64,000 bases of DNA, from positions 1 to 64,000 of the forward strand of contig PXUB01000037.1 in the NCBI GenBank assembly GCA_003009755.1, written 5' to 3'. This document shows, piece after piece, positions 37,581-46,928 of the stretch. Each line of letters opens with the position of its first letter. The stretch's first letter is position 1. The notes beneath the pieces were generated by a model that saw only the letters and a list, made by a program, of their open reading frames with translations, had not been told where the DNA came from and did not search any database. The stretch is from Thermoplasmatales archaeon SW_10_69_26. Lineage in GTDB: Archaea; Thermoplasmatota; SW-10-69-26. The translations under genes were made by a program, and so were the position numbers.

Positions 37581-38422
37581 CCGGCCACCTCCTCGCGGTG
37601 GAGGCCCCAGGTCAGCCCGGCGAGGCTCACCAGGACCCAGCCGGCGACGGTCAGCCAGGCGCCCAGTTCCGGGATGGGGCTGGTCTCGATGCCGAGCAGC
37701 GTGTGCGTGGTGCGTTCGAGGGCGTCGAAGAGGTCGATCAACAACAGGTCGGCGTTGTCGGCGACGCCGCGGGCCACGCGGGCGGCGGCCGCGAGCAGGA
37801 ACACGAGGCCGACCCAGACGGCCGCGGTCCGACCGCGGGCGCCGACGACGGCCGAGACCGCCGCGACGACGAGCGTCGTGACGAGGCCGACGAGGACGCT
37901 GGCGGCCAGGATGCCCAGCGGCAACAGCCACACGTTGTCGGGGTACAGGGCCTCGGGCGTGAACGCGACGGCCAGCAGCCAGAGGACGAGCACCGGGACC
38001 GCGGTGACGGCCAGCGTCGCCGCGAAGGGACCGGCGCCTTTGCCGGCCGCGTACCCGGGCTTGGTGAGCGGGTTGGTGAAGTAGAAGGTGAGGCCGCCGG
38101 TCTCCAGGTCCTCGGCGATGACGTCGGCCGCGACGGCGGCGAGCACGAACGTGACGCCGAACCGGGCCTGGCTGAGGAGGGCGTCGGCCAGGAACGAGGC
38201 CGAGAACGGCGTGGCGCCGGGTTGGGCACCCTGGGCGCCGATCTGCAGCACCGCGCCGCGCACGGCGATGTGGAGGAACGAGACGCCGAGGATGACCCAG
38301 AACCAGAGGGACGAGCCGACCTGGGCGAGCCCGCGCTGGGCGATCGCGCCGATGCGGGCCAACCGGGAGGTCCGCGAGCCCTCGTAGGCCTCGTAGGCGG
38401 GCTCGTAGACGGCGTCGGTCAC
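37577..38422 (-). CDS. ABC-2 type permease
   Basis: 281 residues, GTG start inside the upstream ATPase stop overlap. The N-terminus is cytoplasmic (about 40 residues), then six membrane helices. The loop DVIAEDLETGGLTFYFTNPL lies after the second helix, the hallmark region of ABC-2 permeases. It pairs with the ATPase encoded just upstream. Confidence 0.85.
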   Translation of the reverse strand: MTDAVYEPAYEAYEGSRTSRLARIGAIAQRGLAQVGSSLWFWVILGVSFLHIAVRGAVLQIGAQGAQPGATPFSASFLADALLSQARFGVTFVLAAVAADVIAEDLETGGLTFYFTNPLTKPGYAAGKGAGPFAATLAVTAVPVLVLWLLAVAFTPEALYPDNVWLLPLGILAASVLVGLVTTLVVAAVSAVVGARGRTAAVWVGLVFLLAAAARVARGVADNADLLLIDLFDALERTTHTLLGIETSPIPELGAWLTVAGWVLVSLAGLTWGLHREEVAG

Positions 38423-39345
38423 GCCGATCCCTCCTGCAGGGAGCGGACGAGCGCCTCCTCGAGATCCTGGCGGGCGGGCGTGAGCTCGCGCACCTGGACG
38501 CCGGCCTCGCGGGCCGCCGCCAGCACGAGCCGGGGCCCGGCGTCCTCGGGCAGGTGGACCAGGCGAACGCCCTCGGGCGAGGTCTCCAGCTCGGCTTCTC
38601 GGCCGGCCAGCTGCTCCGCGAAGGCATCGACGTCGCCTCGCACCCGGACGCGTAGCGTGGATCGGCGCAGGGCGGTGAGGTCCTCCAGGCGAGCGTTGGT
38701 GACGGCTTGCCCGTTGGAGAGCACGAGCGCGCCCTCGCACACGGCCTCGACCTCCGGCAGGATGTGGCTGGCCATGACGACGGAGACGTCGTGCGTGCTG
38801 GCGAGGTTGCCGACGAGCTCGAGCATCTCCTCGCGGCCCTCGGGGTCGAGCCCGTTCGTCGGCTCGTCGAGGAACAGCAGGTCGGGATCGTGGACGAGGG
38901 CCTGCGCGATCTTGACGCGTTGGCCCATGCCTTGGCTGTAGTCGACCGTCGGCCGGTAGCGGGCCTCGCCGAGGCCGACGAAGTCGAGCACGCTGTGGGC
39001 GCGCTGGGCGGCGACGTCGGCCGGTAGTCCGCCCAGGCGGCCGGCGTAGGTGACGTACTCGGTGCCGGTGGCGCCGCGCACGAACGCGTCACGCTCGGGG
39101 GCGAGGCCGGTCTGCTCGCGCACGCCGACGGGATCCCGGGCGGGATCGACGCCGGCCACGCGGGCCGACCCGCTGGTGGGGTCGGTCAACCCCAACAACA
39201 GGCGAAGCAGCGTCGTCTTGCCGGCGCCGTTGGGGCCCAAAAGGCCCCACGTGCCGGGCGGGATGTCGACGGTGAGATCCTCCAAGGCCTGCACGGGCCC
39301 GAACCGCTTGGTTAGGCCGTCGGTGGTGATGACGGGCGCGACCAC
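38419..39345 (-). CDS. ABC transporter ATP-binding protein (ABC-2 export type)
   Basis: 308 residues from a GTG at 39345. Walker A GPNGAGKTT, signature YSQGMGQRV (Met-Gly instead of the more common Met-Arg), Walker B LLFLDEPTNGLDP and switch His in ASHILPE are present. The C-terminal extension is Ala/Glu/Leu-rich. First gene of the four-gene exporter cluster, 52 bases after the stop of the MoxR/DUF58 operon, so both clusters may be read together. Confidence 0.9.
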   Translation of the reverse strand: MVAPVITTDGLTKRFGPVQALEDLTVDIPPGTWGLLGPNGAGKTTLLRLLLGLTDPTSGSARVAGVDPARDPVGVREQTGLAPERDAFVRGATGTEYVTYAGRLGGLPADVAAQRAHSVLDFVGLGEARYRPTVDYSQGMGQRVKIAQALVHDPDLLFLDEPTNGLDPEGREEMLELVGNLASTHDVSVVMASHILPEVEAVCEGALVLSNGQAVTNARLEDLTALRRSTLRVRVRGDVDAFAEQLAGREAELETSPEGVRLVHLPEDAGPRLVLAAAREAGVQVRELTPARQDLEEALVRSLQEGSA

Positions 39346-39397
39346 GCAGGGCGAATGCGGGGGATGGGAAGAAGGGTTGGGGTTCGGTCTCGTGACG

Positions 39398-40075
39398 TCA
39401 CTCGCGGGCGAGCAACCACAGCGCCACACCCGCCACGAGGCCGGCCAGCGCGGGCGCCCAGACGAGGTCCAGGTTCCCGGCGAAGCGCTCGGTCAGCGGG
39501 GCCAGCAGGGCGAAGGCGAGCACGAGCGTGGCGCCGGCGAGCCCAGAGACGACGAGCCACCGGATCGCGGCCGCTCGGGTCGCGCGATCGGCGAGCGGGC
39601 CACCCAATCCACGGCGTTCCAGCTCGGCGAGCACGCGTTCGCGGGCGCAGATCCCCATCTCGACGGTCGCCAGCGCGACGAGGCCGGCCGAGACGAGCCA
39701 CACCTGGGCTGGGGGATCCAGCGTGGCGCCGGCCTGGCCGCCACCGAGACGGGCCCAGGGGACGCGTCCGTAGGGGAGGGTGAGCACGGCGACGGTGGCG
39801 ACGGTCCACAGCCCGAACCCGGTCCCGGTGCGGCCGCTGACGAGGAAGGTGCCCAACCCGACGAGCGTGGCGAAGCCACCGGTGAACGCGATCGCGAACC
39901 CGAGCGTGGCCTCGTCGGGGCCCAACAGTGGTGGGGCGAGCTCGCTGGCGCCGAGCAGGGCTTGCTCGACCCAGGCCACGTCGCCGGCGACCAGCTGCAT
40001 CAGGAGGGCGAGGCCGAGCCCGTAGGCGAGCCCGATGGCGCCGCGGCGAGCTGGGCGGGCCAGCGTCTCAGCCAC
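39398..40075 (-). CDS. Membrane protein, last gene of the MoxR/DUF58 operon
   Basis: 225 residues, GTG start overlapping the DUF58 gene end by eight bases. Five or six hydrophobic segments are spread along the length (for example GLGLALLMQLVAG, ATVAVLTLPYG and LVVSGLAGATLVLAFALLAP). A cytoplasmic loop REVLAEL-like segment (RERVLAELERRG) separates them. No family recognised. Context suggests a partner of the DUF58 protein at the membrane. Confidence 0.7.
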   Translation of the reverse strand: MAETLARPARRGAIGLAYGLGLALLMQLVAGDVAWVEQALLGASELAPPLLGPDEATLGFAIAFTGGFATLVGLGTFLVSGRTGTGFGLWTVATVAVLTLPYGRVPWARLGGGQAGATLDPPAQVWLVSAGLVALATVEMGICARERVLAELERRGLGGPLADRATRAAAIRWLVVSGLAGATLVLAFALLAPLTERFAGNLDLVWAPALAGLVAGVALWLLARE

Positions 40076-41354
40076 GGGGCACCACGTCCTGGAACAGCAG
40101 GCGTTCGAGCGGATCCTCGCGCGGGTTCCAGCCGATCACGTGGGCCCCCAACCGGCGCAGTCGGTCGTGGCGGGGCTGGATCTCGTGGTCGAGGAGGCGA
40201 GCGGCTTGGTGGGTCGCCTCGTCGCCGTCGACCAGGTGGTGGGCCAACGGTTCGATCACGACGACGGGCTGGGGGTCCTCGCCGGCCATCGCGTTGATGC
40301 GGCGGATCGCTTCCTCGAGCTCGTCACTAGCAACGTCCGTGCGCGTCAGGAACACGACCATGGGCTTGTGCTGGACGAGCCAGGCTTGGGAGTCGACGAC
40401 GGCTTGCAAGGGGCCCTCGTCGGTGTCGCCGGGGGCCAACCGGGACAGGCGGCGTTGCAGCTTGTGGAATTGCTTGTCGCCGACGTCGGGGTACACGGGA
40501 TCGCCGGCGTCGGTGTTGTAGGCGTGCAGGCCGACGCGGTAGCCCCGGTCGAGGTAAGCCATCGCCAGCCCGCTGGCGGCGCCCACGGCGGCCTCGAACC
40601 CGTTCTCGACGCTCGTGCCGACGGCCATGTGCCGGCCGGCGTCCAGCAGGAACCACACGGCCTGGCGGCCCTCGACCTCGTACTCGTTGACGAGCGGGCG
40701 GTCGGCGGCCGGGCCCAGGCGGGCGGTGGCCTTCCAGTTCACGGCTTTGGGCGGGTCGCCGAACCGGTACTCGCGGATCTCGCGGAAGTCGGTCGTCTTC
40801 AGGCCGATCCGGGCGGCGTCCTCGTCGGCGCCGACCTCGGCGGCCGTGCCGCGCATGCGCTGCAGCCGGCGCAGCGGGATCAAGGCCGGGTGCACGTCGA
40901 TCGTGGCCGCCTCGCCGACGGGCTGGGCCGGCTTTGAGCGCAGGCCCACCTGCGGGACGGGTGCCACCTGGGCCGGGCCCAGCTCGTGGCGGCCGCGCTT
41001 GGCGGTGCGCACCTTGACCGAGACGGTGTGGGCGTCCTCGCTGGCCGCGAGCAGGGCGAGGTTGGGGTCCTCGGGCACCGAGAAGGGGTCGGGCAACGGG
41101 AGGCTGAGGGCCACCAGGCCGCGGCCGTCGGTCTCGAGGTGCACGCTCACGTCGACGAGGTCGCCGGCGCGAGCCTCGGAGGGGGCCTCGATCTCGACGT
41201 CGCGGACGTGGGGCGGGGTCTCGGCGAGCCCGACGAGCGCCGTCACGAGCGGGAGCGCGCTGAGGCCGACGAGCACGAGGTTCGCCGTGCCCAGGCCGGC
41301 GACGAGCAGGGTCGTGCCGACGAGCAACAGCCCGTGGGCGGCGCGCGTGAACAC
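40068..41354 (-). CDS. DUF58 domain protein
   Basis: 428 residues, GTG start. Two N-terminal membrane helices (about 8-45) are followed by a strand-rich extracellular or cytoplasmic domain. Next comes the DUF58 motif REYRFGDPPKAVNWKATAR at about 195-213, and a von Willebrand A-like C-terminal part with LLDAGRHMAVG (metal-site-like DxGxxM). DUF58 proteins are nearly always coded beside MoxR ATPases and thought to help fold or assemble surface or membrane complexes. Here the moxR gene ends three bases upstream. Confidence 0.88.
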   Translation of the reverse strand: MFTRAAHGLLLVGTTLLVAGLGTANLVLVGLSALPLVTALVGLAETPPHVRDVEIEAPSEARAGDLVDVSVHLETDGRGLVALSLPLPDPFSVPEDPNLALLAASEDAHTVSVKVRTAKRGRHELGPAQVAPVPQVGLRSKPAQPVGEAATIDVHPALIPLRRLQRMRGTAAEVGADEDAARIGLKTTDFREIREYRFGDPPKAVNWKATARLGPAADRPLVNEYEVEGRQAVWFLLDAGRHMAVGTSVENGFEAAVGAASGLAMAYLDRGYRVGLHAYNTDAGDPVYPDVGDKQFHKLQRRLSRLAPGDTDEGPLQAVVDSQAWLVQHKPMVVFLTRTDVASDELEEAIRRINAMAGEDPQPVVVIEPLAHHLVDGDEATHQAARLLDHEIQPRHDRLRRLGAHVIGWNPREDPLERLLFQDVVPRG

Positions 41355-41357
41355 GGG

Positions 41358-42329
41358 TCAGGCCTCGCCTCGCGAGTACGCGGTGGGCGGCTCGACGTCG
41401 CCGATCGCGGCCTCGACGACGTCGGCGTCCTCGGTGCCCTCGATCACGTGTTCCATGTCGAGCACGATGCGGTGCGCCAGCGCGTCGACGGCCAGGTCCT
41501 TGACGTCGTCGGGCGTCACGTAATCGCGGCCGCGGGTCATCGCGAGCGCTCGACTCAACCGCAACAGGGCGAGGTCCCCGCGCGGGCTGGGGCCGACGTC
41601 GACCGCCTCGTGGGCGCGGGCGGTGCGCACGATGCGGGCGATATACTCGATGATCGCTTCGTGGACGAAGATCTTGTCCTCGACGACGCGTTGCAGGCGT
41701 TGGAAGGTCTGCATCGAGATGACGGGCTCGACGTCGCCGCTGGGGTCGTTCTTGCTCCAGTCGATGCGGCGGCGCATGATCTCGGACTCGTCGTCGAGCG
41801 AGTCGGGGTAGCCCATCTGCAGGCGCACCAGAAAGCGGTCCATCTGGGCCTCCGGCAGGGGGTAGGTGCCCTCCTGTTCGATGGGGTTTTGCGTGGCGAG
41901 CACGAAGAAGGGCGAGGGGATCTCCATCGTGTCGCCCTCGATCGTGACCTGGCGCTCCTCCATCGACTCCAGCAGCGCGGATTGGGTCTTGGGCGGGGCG
42001 CGGTTGATCTCGTCGGCGAGGACGACGTTGGCGAAGATCGGGCCTTTCTCGAGCTGGAACTCGCCCGTCTTGGGGTTGTAGATGTTCGTGCCGACGATGT
42101 CGGCGGGTAGCAGGTCGGGCGTGAACTGGATGCGGTCGAACTCGCAGCCGACGGCTTGGGCGAACACCTTGACGAGCAGCGTCTTGCCGAGCCCGGGGTA
42201 GTCCTCGAACAGGACGTGCCCGTTCGCGAGCGCGGCGGCCAGCAGCTTCTCGACGGTGTCGGGGTGGCCGACGAACACGTCGTTCACGGTCTCGCGGATC
42301 TGGGTGCACTTGCGGGCGACGCGTTTCAC
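41358..42329 (-). CDS. MoxR-family AAA ATPase
   Basis: 323 residues, GTG start at 42329 overlapping the upstream gene's stop by four bases. Walker A in YPGLGKTLL, Walker B VVLADEINRAPPKTQSALLE, sensor 1 FFVLATQNPIEQEGTY, arginine finger region DRFLVRLQMGYPD and a C-terminal lid domain are all typical. MoxR ATPases act as chaperones in assembling metal-containing or surface complexes. Its partners DUF58, an Ig/DUF4129 protein and two membrane proteins share the operon. Confidence 0.94.
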   Translation of the reverse strand: MKRVARKCTQIRETVNDVFVGHPDTVEKLLAAALANGHVLFEDYPGLGKTLLVKVFAQAVGCEFDRIQFTPDLLPADIVGTNIYNPKTGEFQLEKGPIFANVVLADEINRAPPKTQSALLESMEERQVTIEGDTMEIPSPFFVLATQNPIEQEGTYPLPEAQMDRFLVRLQMGYPDSLDDESEIMRRRIDWSKNDPSGDVEPVISMQTFQRLQRVVEDKIFVHEAIIEYIARIVRTARAHEAVDVGPSPRGDLALLRLSRALAMTRGRDYVTPDDVKDLAVDALAHRIVLDMEHVIEGTEDADVVEAAIGDVEPPTAYSRGEA

Positions 42330-43420
42330 AGGGGGGCCTCCTGGGGGTCCTCGAGGTGGGCGAGCACGCGGTCGACGGCTTCCCGGCGGGCTTGGCGGTC
42401 GCCCTCGGCGCGGCGGCGGCCGACGACGAGCGTCAGCGCGGTGCCGGTGCCTTCGATGGCGAGGAAGGCCAGCACGGTGGCGATCGCGACGGTTGCGACC
42501 TCCAGCGTGACGTCGAGGGCGCCGGGGAGGCTGAGGAATCCGGCGAGCAGAGGGTCGAGCGTGAACACGACGGCGCCTGCACCGAGCGCGAGCAGAAAAG
42601 CCCGGCGGAGCTTGGCGAGCGTGCCCGACAGCTGGTGCTCGACGACGCCCCACGGCGGGTCGGTGGCCTCGTTGCGGATCGTGGTGTGGAGGGTGGCGAC
42701 GAGGCCGGCGAGGGCGAGGACGGCCAGCAGGCCGCCGGTGAGGGGTGAGGCGGTGAAGAACCGCAAGGCGCCGAGCCCGAACAGGCCGACGCCGACGAGG
42801 CCGAGCGCGAGCCCGGTCTTGGGGGCGCTGGCCTGGTGGGCCCGCCATTGCAACATCGTGAGACTGGTCCCGGTGACGAGCAGGATCGGCGGGACGATCG
42901 CGATGCCGAGACCCTGGGCCAGCGAGGCGACGGCGAGGCCGAGGCCGAGCGTGACGACGATCCCGGCGAGCAACCGGACGCCGAGCAGGGCGCGGGTGGG
43001 GGCGCGGGCACCGGCGGCGGCTCGCAGCTGCTCGGCCAGGCGCTGGCTGGCGGCGTCCCCGAGGCCGCGGGCCTGGGCGGCCTGGTGGACGTGATCCAAC
43101 AACAGGGGGGCCAGGCGGCCCTCCTCGACGTAGGCTTGCATCGCGGATCGCAGATCCTCGTAGTCCTCGTCGACCTGCGGTCGAGCGCGTTGCTGGTGGG
43201 GGGCCAGCGCGCCCCGGATGGGGCGTCCGGTGCCCGCGATGGACCGGCCCAGGTCCACGAGCAGCGCGAACAGAAGGATGCCGAGCCCGAACCGAGCGGC
43301 GGCGAGGGGAGCGGGATCGAGCACGGTGCGGGCGCCCAGGTAGACGACGACGGCGACGAGCGCGATCGCGGCGCGGGGCACGATCGCCAGCGGTGCGTCG
43401 GCCGTGGAGGCCTCAGCCAC
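42326..43420 (-). CDS. Membrane protein of the MoxR/DUF58 operon
   Basis: 364 residues, GTG start overlapping the upstream gene by eight bases. Two N-terminal membrane helices, then a cytoplasmic region (about 70-145) with QRLAEQLRAAAGARAPTR, then six or more membrane helices. No family recognised. Transglutaminase-free MoxR operons often carry such a multi-pass protein between the DUF4129 protein and MoxR, so a role in the same complex is inferred. Confidence 0.7.
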   Translation of the reverse strand: MAEASTADAPLAIVPRAAIALVAVVVYLGARTVLDPAPLAAARFGLGILLFALLVDLGRSIAGTGRPIRGALAPHQQRARPQVDEDYEDLRSAMQAYVEEGRLAPLLLDHVHQAAQARGLGDAASQRLAEQLRAAAGARAPTRALLGVRLLAGIVVTLGLGLAVASLAQGLGIAIVPPILLVTGTSLTMLQWRAHQASAPKTGLALGLVGVGLFGLGALRFFTASPLTGGLLAVLALAGLVATLHTTIRNEATDPPWGVVEHQLSGTLAKLRRAFLLALGAGAVVFTLDPLLAGFLSLPGALDVTLEVATVAIATVLAFLAIEGTGTALTLVVGRRRAEGDRQARREAVDRVLAHLEDPQEAPL

Positions 43421-46400
43421 GGGGGTCGGCCTCCCGGACCAGCTGCATGAAGCCCTCGTAGTCGTCGCGGTCGACCGGTTGGGGCGAGTAATCGTAGCGT
43501 TCGAACCGGCGCGCCAGCTCGTCGGCCGGTGGACCCAGAGCCCGGGCGAGCTCGCGCGGGGTGGCATCCGGGCCCACGAGGCCGTGCCGGGTCGCGGTGC
43601 GGCGAAGCTGGCGGTAGGCGCGGTCGATCTCCTCGCGGTAGTCGCCGACGCGCACGTCGAGCACGGTCTCGCGGGCGGGATCGTCGGCGAGGCGAGCGCG
43701 GTAGGTGTAGGTACCGCCAGGGCGGGCCGGCACGGTGGCGCGCGCCGTCCCATCGCTGCCCAGCTCGAGCCGGCGGGTGCCCTCGGGGCCGTCGAGCTCG
43801 AGGGTCCCCGTGATGGTCTCGTCGTGCCGGGCTCGGGCGAGGATCTCGGTCGGCTCCCCGGGGTGCCAGACCGGCGGGTCGCCGGGGGTCTGGTGGGCCA
43901 ACCGCAGCGAGATCGGGGAGGCCTCGTCGGGGTCGTCGGTGGGGGTTCTCGCTTGACGGCGACGGACGGCGACGAGCGCGGCGAGCCCGAGCGCGGCGGC
44001 GGCCGCCGACAGCCAGCCCCACGGCAGCGGAGCCGCGGTGACCTCGGCGCTGGCGGTGGTCAGGCTCTGGGCGGTCGTGGGGGTCGAACGGGCAAGCACC
44101 TCGATGTCGACGATGCCCTCGGCGTCGTCGGGTCGCGAGAGGGAGAGGTTGGCCGTGCCGTCCTCGCCGGTGATCGCGCGGTCGCTGGCCTCGAAGGCGC
44201 CCTCGGCCTGGGCGATGACTGGCACGCCGGCCAGCGGTCCCTGGCGGCCTTCGGCGGTCACCGCCAGCTGAACCGGGCGGCCGTCTCGTCCCTCGTCGGC
44301 GACGTCGACGGCCAACGTCGGCGTCTCGAGGATCCGGAGCGGGGCTCGGGTGGTGAACCGGGCGTCGGGGAGGGTGAGGTTGGCGGGTTGGAGGCCGGGC
44401 TGGGCGTCGTCGGGGGCACGCAGGTTCACCTGGGCGCGGCCGTCGGCGTCGGTGCGGTCCTGGGAGACGAAGCTGGGCCCGGCCAGGCGGACGGGCTGGT
44501 CGGTGAGCGGCGTGTCGTCGACGGTCAAGCGCAGGGAGCCGTTGGCCGAACCCCCGGGGGCGATGTGGAGGTCGGCCTCGACCTCGAGCGGGGCCGCCGA
44601 CAGGGTGAGGTTGCGGCCGGTGGGGCGGAAGCTGTTCGGCGGATGGACCTCCAGGCGGACGGGGTGGTCGCCGGTGTTCGGCATCGGGGCTCGCAGGCGA
44701 GCCTGGCCGGCCTGGTCGGTGAGGGTCTCGTCGGTGAGCCCGGTCTCGGTGTGGGCGTGGACCTCGATCGCGGGCATCGTCGTGCCGTTGTCGGCTTCGA
44801 GCCGGACGTCGATCGGGGCTTGGGCGCCGACCGGTTGGGGGCCCGGCGATCCCGTCCGCAGCTGGAGGCCGGCGGTGGCGGTGAGGACGAGGCGACGGTT
44901 GGCGTCCACGGCGGGGGCCTCGAGCTCGACGGTGTGGTTGCCGGGCGCGAGGTCGGCGGGGACGGGCAACCCGAGCGTGAACGCGCCGCGGGGGTCGGTG
45001 TCGGTCGTGGCCGTGACGTCGCCGTAGCTGGCTTCCAGGCGGACGCGACCGGGTTCGCCGTCCTCGGTGAGGACGCGGCCCTCGATCTCGGTGGGCTCGC
45101 CGCGGGGGGCCCGGTGCTCGGCGGGGGCTTGGATGCGGGCTTCGACGGCCTGGATCGTGCCCTCGGTGGCGTCGGCGGTGACGTTCTCGGTCCCCGGGAA
45201 GGTCGCCGTGATCGTGTAGTTCCCGGGGAAGGGTAGCCCGCCGGGCAGCACGGCGTGGGCGCGGCCGTCGGCGCCGGTGCGGGCCGTGAGGCGGTCGTCG
45301 GTGTCCTCGACCGCGAACACGATCGTCCGGTTGGGGATCGGCGCCTCGTAGGCGTCCACGAGCCGGGCTTCGAGCGGTAGGGGCACGTCGACGCCGGCGC
45401 GGTCGGGCAGGTCCAGGCGGACATCGGCCTCGCCTTCGACGGCGACCACGGGGTCGCTCCAGGCGCCGGCCAGGGGTGGATCGTGCATCCCTCGGGGGTG
45501 GGCGTGAGCCAGGACGTGGTAGGGGCGGGTCGGGGCGTCTGCAGGGAGCTTGGCGCTGGCGGTGAACGTGCCGGCGGCGTTCGTGCTCGCGGACCCGGTC
45601 TGGATCTCGATGCCGGGCGCGTTCTTCGTGGCGTTGGCGTACACCGTGACCGGATGGTCCCGCAGCGGCTCGCCGGCGGGGCCGAGCACGCGTCCAACCA
45701 CCTCGAAGGCCTCGCCCTTGCGGATCCGGTCGGGGGCATCGGTCACCGTGATCGTCGGCCGCTCTCGCCGGATATCCTCGGGCGGGGCCTCGGAGCCGCT
45801 GCGGGCGCGGTCCAGCAGGTCCGCGAGGCCTTCGGTGTCGGCCGGCCCGCCGGCCGAGCGGTGGACGACGGTGCCGGCGGGCAGCTCGACGGTCTCGGTG
45901 GCGAACACCGAGGACCAGGCGCTGGGGGGTCCCGAGGGGTGGGCGCGGGCGCCGGGCTCGAGGTCCAGCCGCGTGCCGGCCGGGAACCTCACGGGCGGCA
46001 GCTGGAGCTCGGCGTCGGCGGGCAGGGGGACCTTGGCGCCGGGTTCGAGCACGGTGGCCGCCCCGATCTCCTCCCCGCCCGGGGAGGTCACGGAAGCGTT
46101 GGGCGGGAGCGCGAGCTCTTGGTCGCCGGTCTGCAGCTGGCAGGGCGTGGTGCAGGTGAGCGCGTCGCCCTTATGCTCCCAACCGTCGGCCAGGACGAGC
46201 GTGCCGGTGAGGCTCGCAGGGGCGGGACGGATCGTCTCGCCGGGATCGATCGTCACCCGTCCCGGTCCCGTGAGGCGAACCCCATCGTCGGTGCGTTCGC
46301 GGTCGGGAAGCTGGGCCCGCGTGGGGTCGAGCAGCGTCAGCTCGGGGATCGGCAGCCCCGATCGCGGCTCTTGGACCTCCCGGGCGGGTGCATCGCGGGC

Positions 46401-46517
46401 CTGTTGGGACCGTTCGGTGACCTCCTGCCGGACCTCGGCGATGAGGGCGGTGGAGAGCCCCAGCAGGCCGACGAGCAGGAGGAGGCCGGCCGCGAGCTGG
46501 AGGGACCGCTGTGCCAC
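43413..46517 (-). CDS. Large surface protein with Ig-like domains and a C-terminal DUF4129 domain
   Basis: 1,034 residues, GTG start about 27 nt below a clear TATA box. It has an N-terminal membrane helix (LQLAAGLLLLVGLLG). Residues about 250-830 hold six or so Ig/Big-like strand domains (repeated patterns such as GEPTEIEGRVLTEDGEPG, RTDADGRAQVNL). A second membrane helix lies near 855-870 (WLSAAAAALGLAALVAV), and a cytoplasmic tail ends in DUF4129 (YREEIDRAYRQLRRTATR, then ATPRELARAL). DUF4129 is a hallmark of MoxR/DUF58 clusters. First gene of that five-gene operon. It may sense or anchor something outside and signal to MoxR inside. Confidence 0.85.
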   Translation of the reverse strand: MAQRSLQLAAGLLLLVGLLGLSTALIAEVRQEVTERSQQARDAPAREVQEPRSGLPIPELTLLDPTRAQLPDRERTDDGVRLTGPGRVTIDPGETIRPAPASLTGTLVLADGWEHKGDALTCTTPCQLQTGDQELALPPNASVTSPGGEEIGAATVLEPGAKVPLPADAELQLPPVRFPAGTRLDLEPGARAHPSGPPSAWSSVFATETVELPAGTVVHRSAGGPADTEGLADLLDRARSGSEAPPEDIRRERPTITVTDAPDRIRKGEAFEVVGRVLGPAGEPLRDHPVTVYANATKNAPGIEIQTGSASTNAAGTFTASAKLPADAPTRPYHVLAHAHPRGMHDPPLAGAWSDPVVAVEGEADVRLDLPDRAGVDVPLPLEARLVDAYEAPIPNRTIVFAVEDTDDRLTARTGADGRAHAVLPGGLPFPGNYTITATFPGTENVTADATEGTIQAVEARIQAPAEHRAPRGEPTEIEGRVLTEDGEPGRVRLEASYGDVTATTDTDPRGAFTLGLPVPADLAPGNHTVELEAPAVDANRRLVLTATAGLQLRTGSPGPQPVGAQAPIDVRLEADNGTTMPAIEVHAHTETGLTDETLTDQAGQARLRAPMPNTGDHPVRLEVHPPNSFRPTGRNLTLSAAPLEVEADLHIAPGGSANGSLRLTVDDTPLTDQPVRLAGPSFVSQDRTDADGRAQVNLRAPDDAQPGLQPANLTLPDARFTTRAPLRILETPTLAVDVADEGRDGRPVQLAVTAEGRQGPLAGVPVIAQAEGAFEASDRAITGEDGTANLSLSRPDDAEGIVDIEVLARSTPTTAQSLTTASAEVTAAPLPWGWLSAAAAALGLAALVAVRRRQARTPTDDPDEASPISLRLAHQTPGDPPVWHPGEPTEILARARHDETITGTLELDGPEGTRRLELGSDGTARATVPARPGGTYTYRARLADDPARETVLDVRVGDYREEIDRAYRQLRRTATRHGLVGPDATPRELARALGPPADELARRFERYDYSPQPVDRDDYEGFMQLVREADPRG

Positions 46518-46540
46518 GATGGACCGTCATCGAGGGGATG

Positions 46541-46550
46541 CTTAAAGGTT
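46541..46550 (-). promoter_or_regulatory. TATA box of the MoxR/DUF58 operon
   Basis: Minus-strand AACCTTTAAG is centred about 27 nt upstream of the GTG at 46517. It is the only AT-rich block there, and fits the leaderless promoters of the window. Confidence 0.55.
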
Positions 46551-46621
46551 CACCTGCGCGCGCCGCAGGGGAGCCGTCCGGGCGGAAGGCTTTTCAACAG
46601 GCTCGGCGCCATGAGGTAGCT

Positions 46622-46921
46622 GTGTTCCGTTTCCGCCTGTATCGGTTCGAGAACGATCTGCTCCTCGCGGCCAGCGACGAGGAGCTGATCGGTCGCAGCT
46701 TGTCCCAGGGGGAGGTCGAGATCCACATCTCCGAGCAGTTCTACGGCACCAAGGAGGCCGACCAGGGCGAGCTGCGGGATCTGCTCGACCGGTGCACGGT
46801 GGCGAACCTGATGGGGGAGCGCTGCGTGAAGCTGGCGGCCGAGCTCGGGTTCGTCGACCGGGGCAACGTGGTCGAGGTGGAGGACGTCCCGCACGCGCAG
46901 GTCGCCCAGATGCGGCGGTAG
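46622..46921 (+). CDS. DUF424 protein
   Basis: 99 residues from a GTG at 46622 (FRFRLYRFENDLLLAASDEE). It matches the archaeal DUF424 family: DEELIGRSL near the start, FYGTKEADQGELRDLL in the middle, a TVANLMGERCVKLA segment and a GNVVEVEDVPHAQVAQ end. The function is not known, but the gene is next to nmd3 in many Euryarchaeota, as here (seven bases apart), which suggests a role in ribosome assembly or translation. Confidence 0.85.
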   Translation: MFRFRLYRFENDLLLAASDEELIGRSLSQGEVEIHISEQFYGTKEADQGELRDLLDRCTVANLMGERCVKLAAELGFVDRGNVVEVEDVPHAQVAQMRR

Positions 46922-46928
46922 GTTGCCC

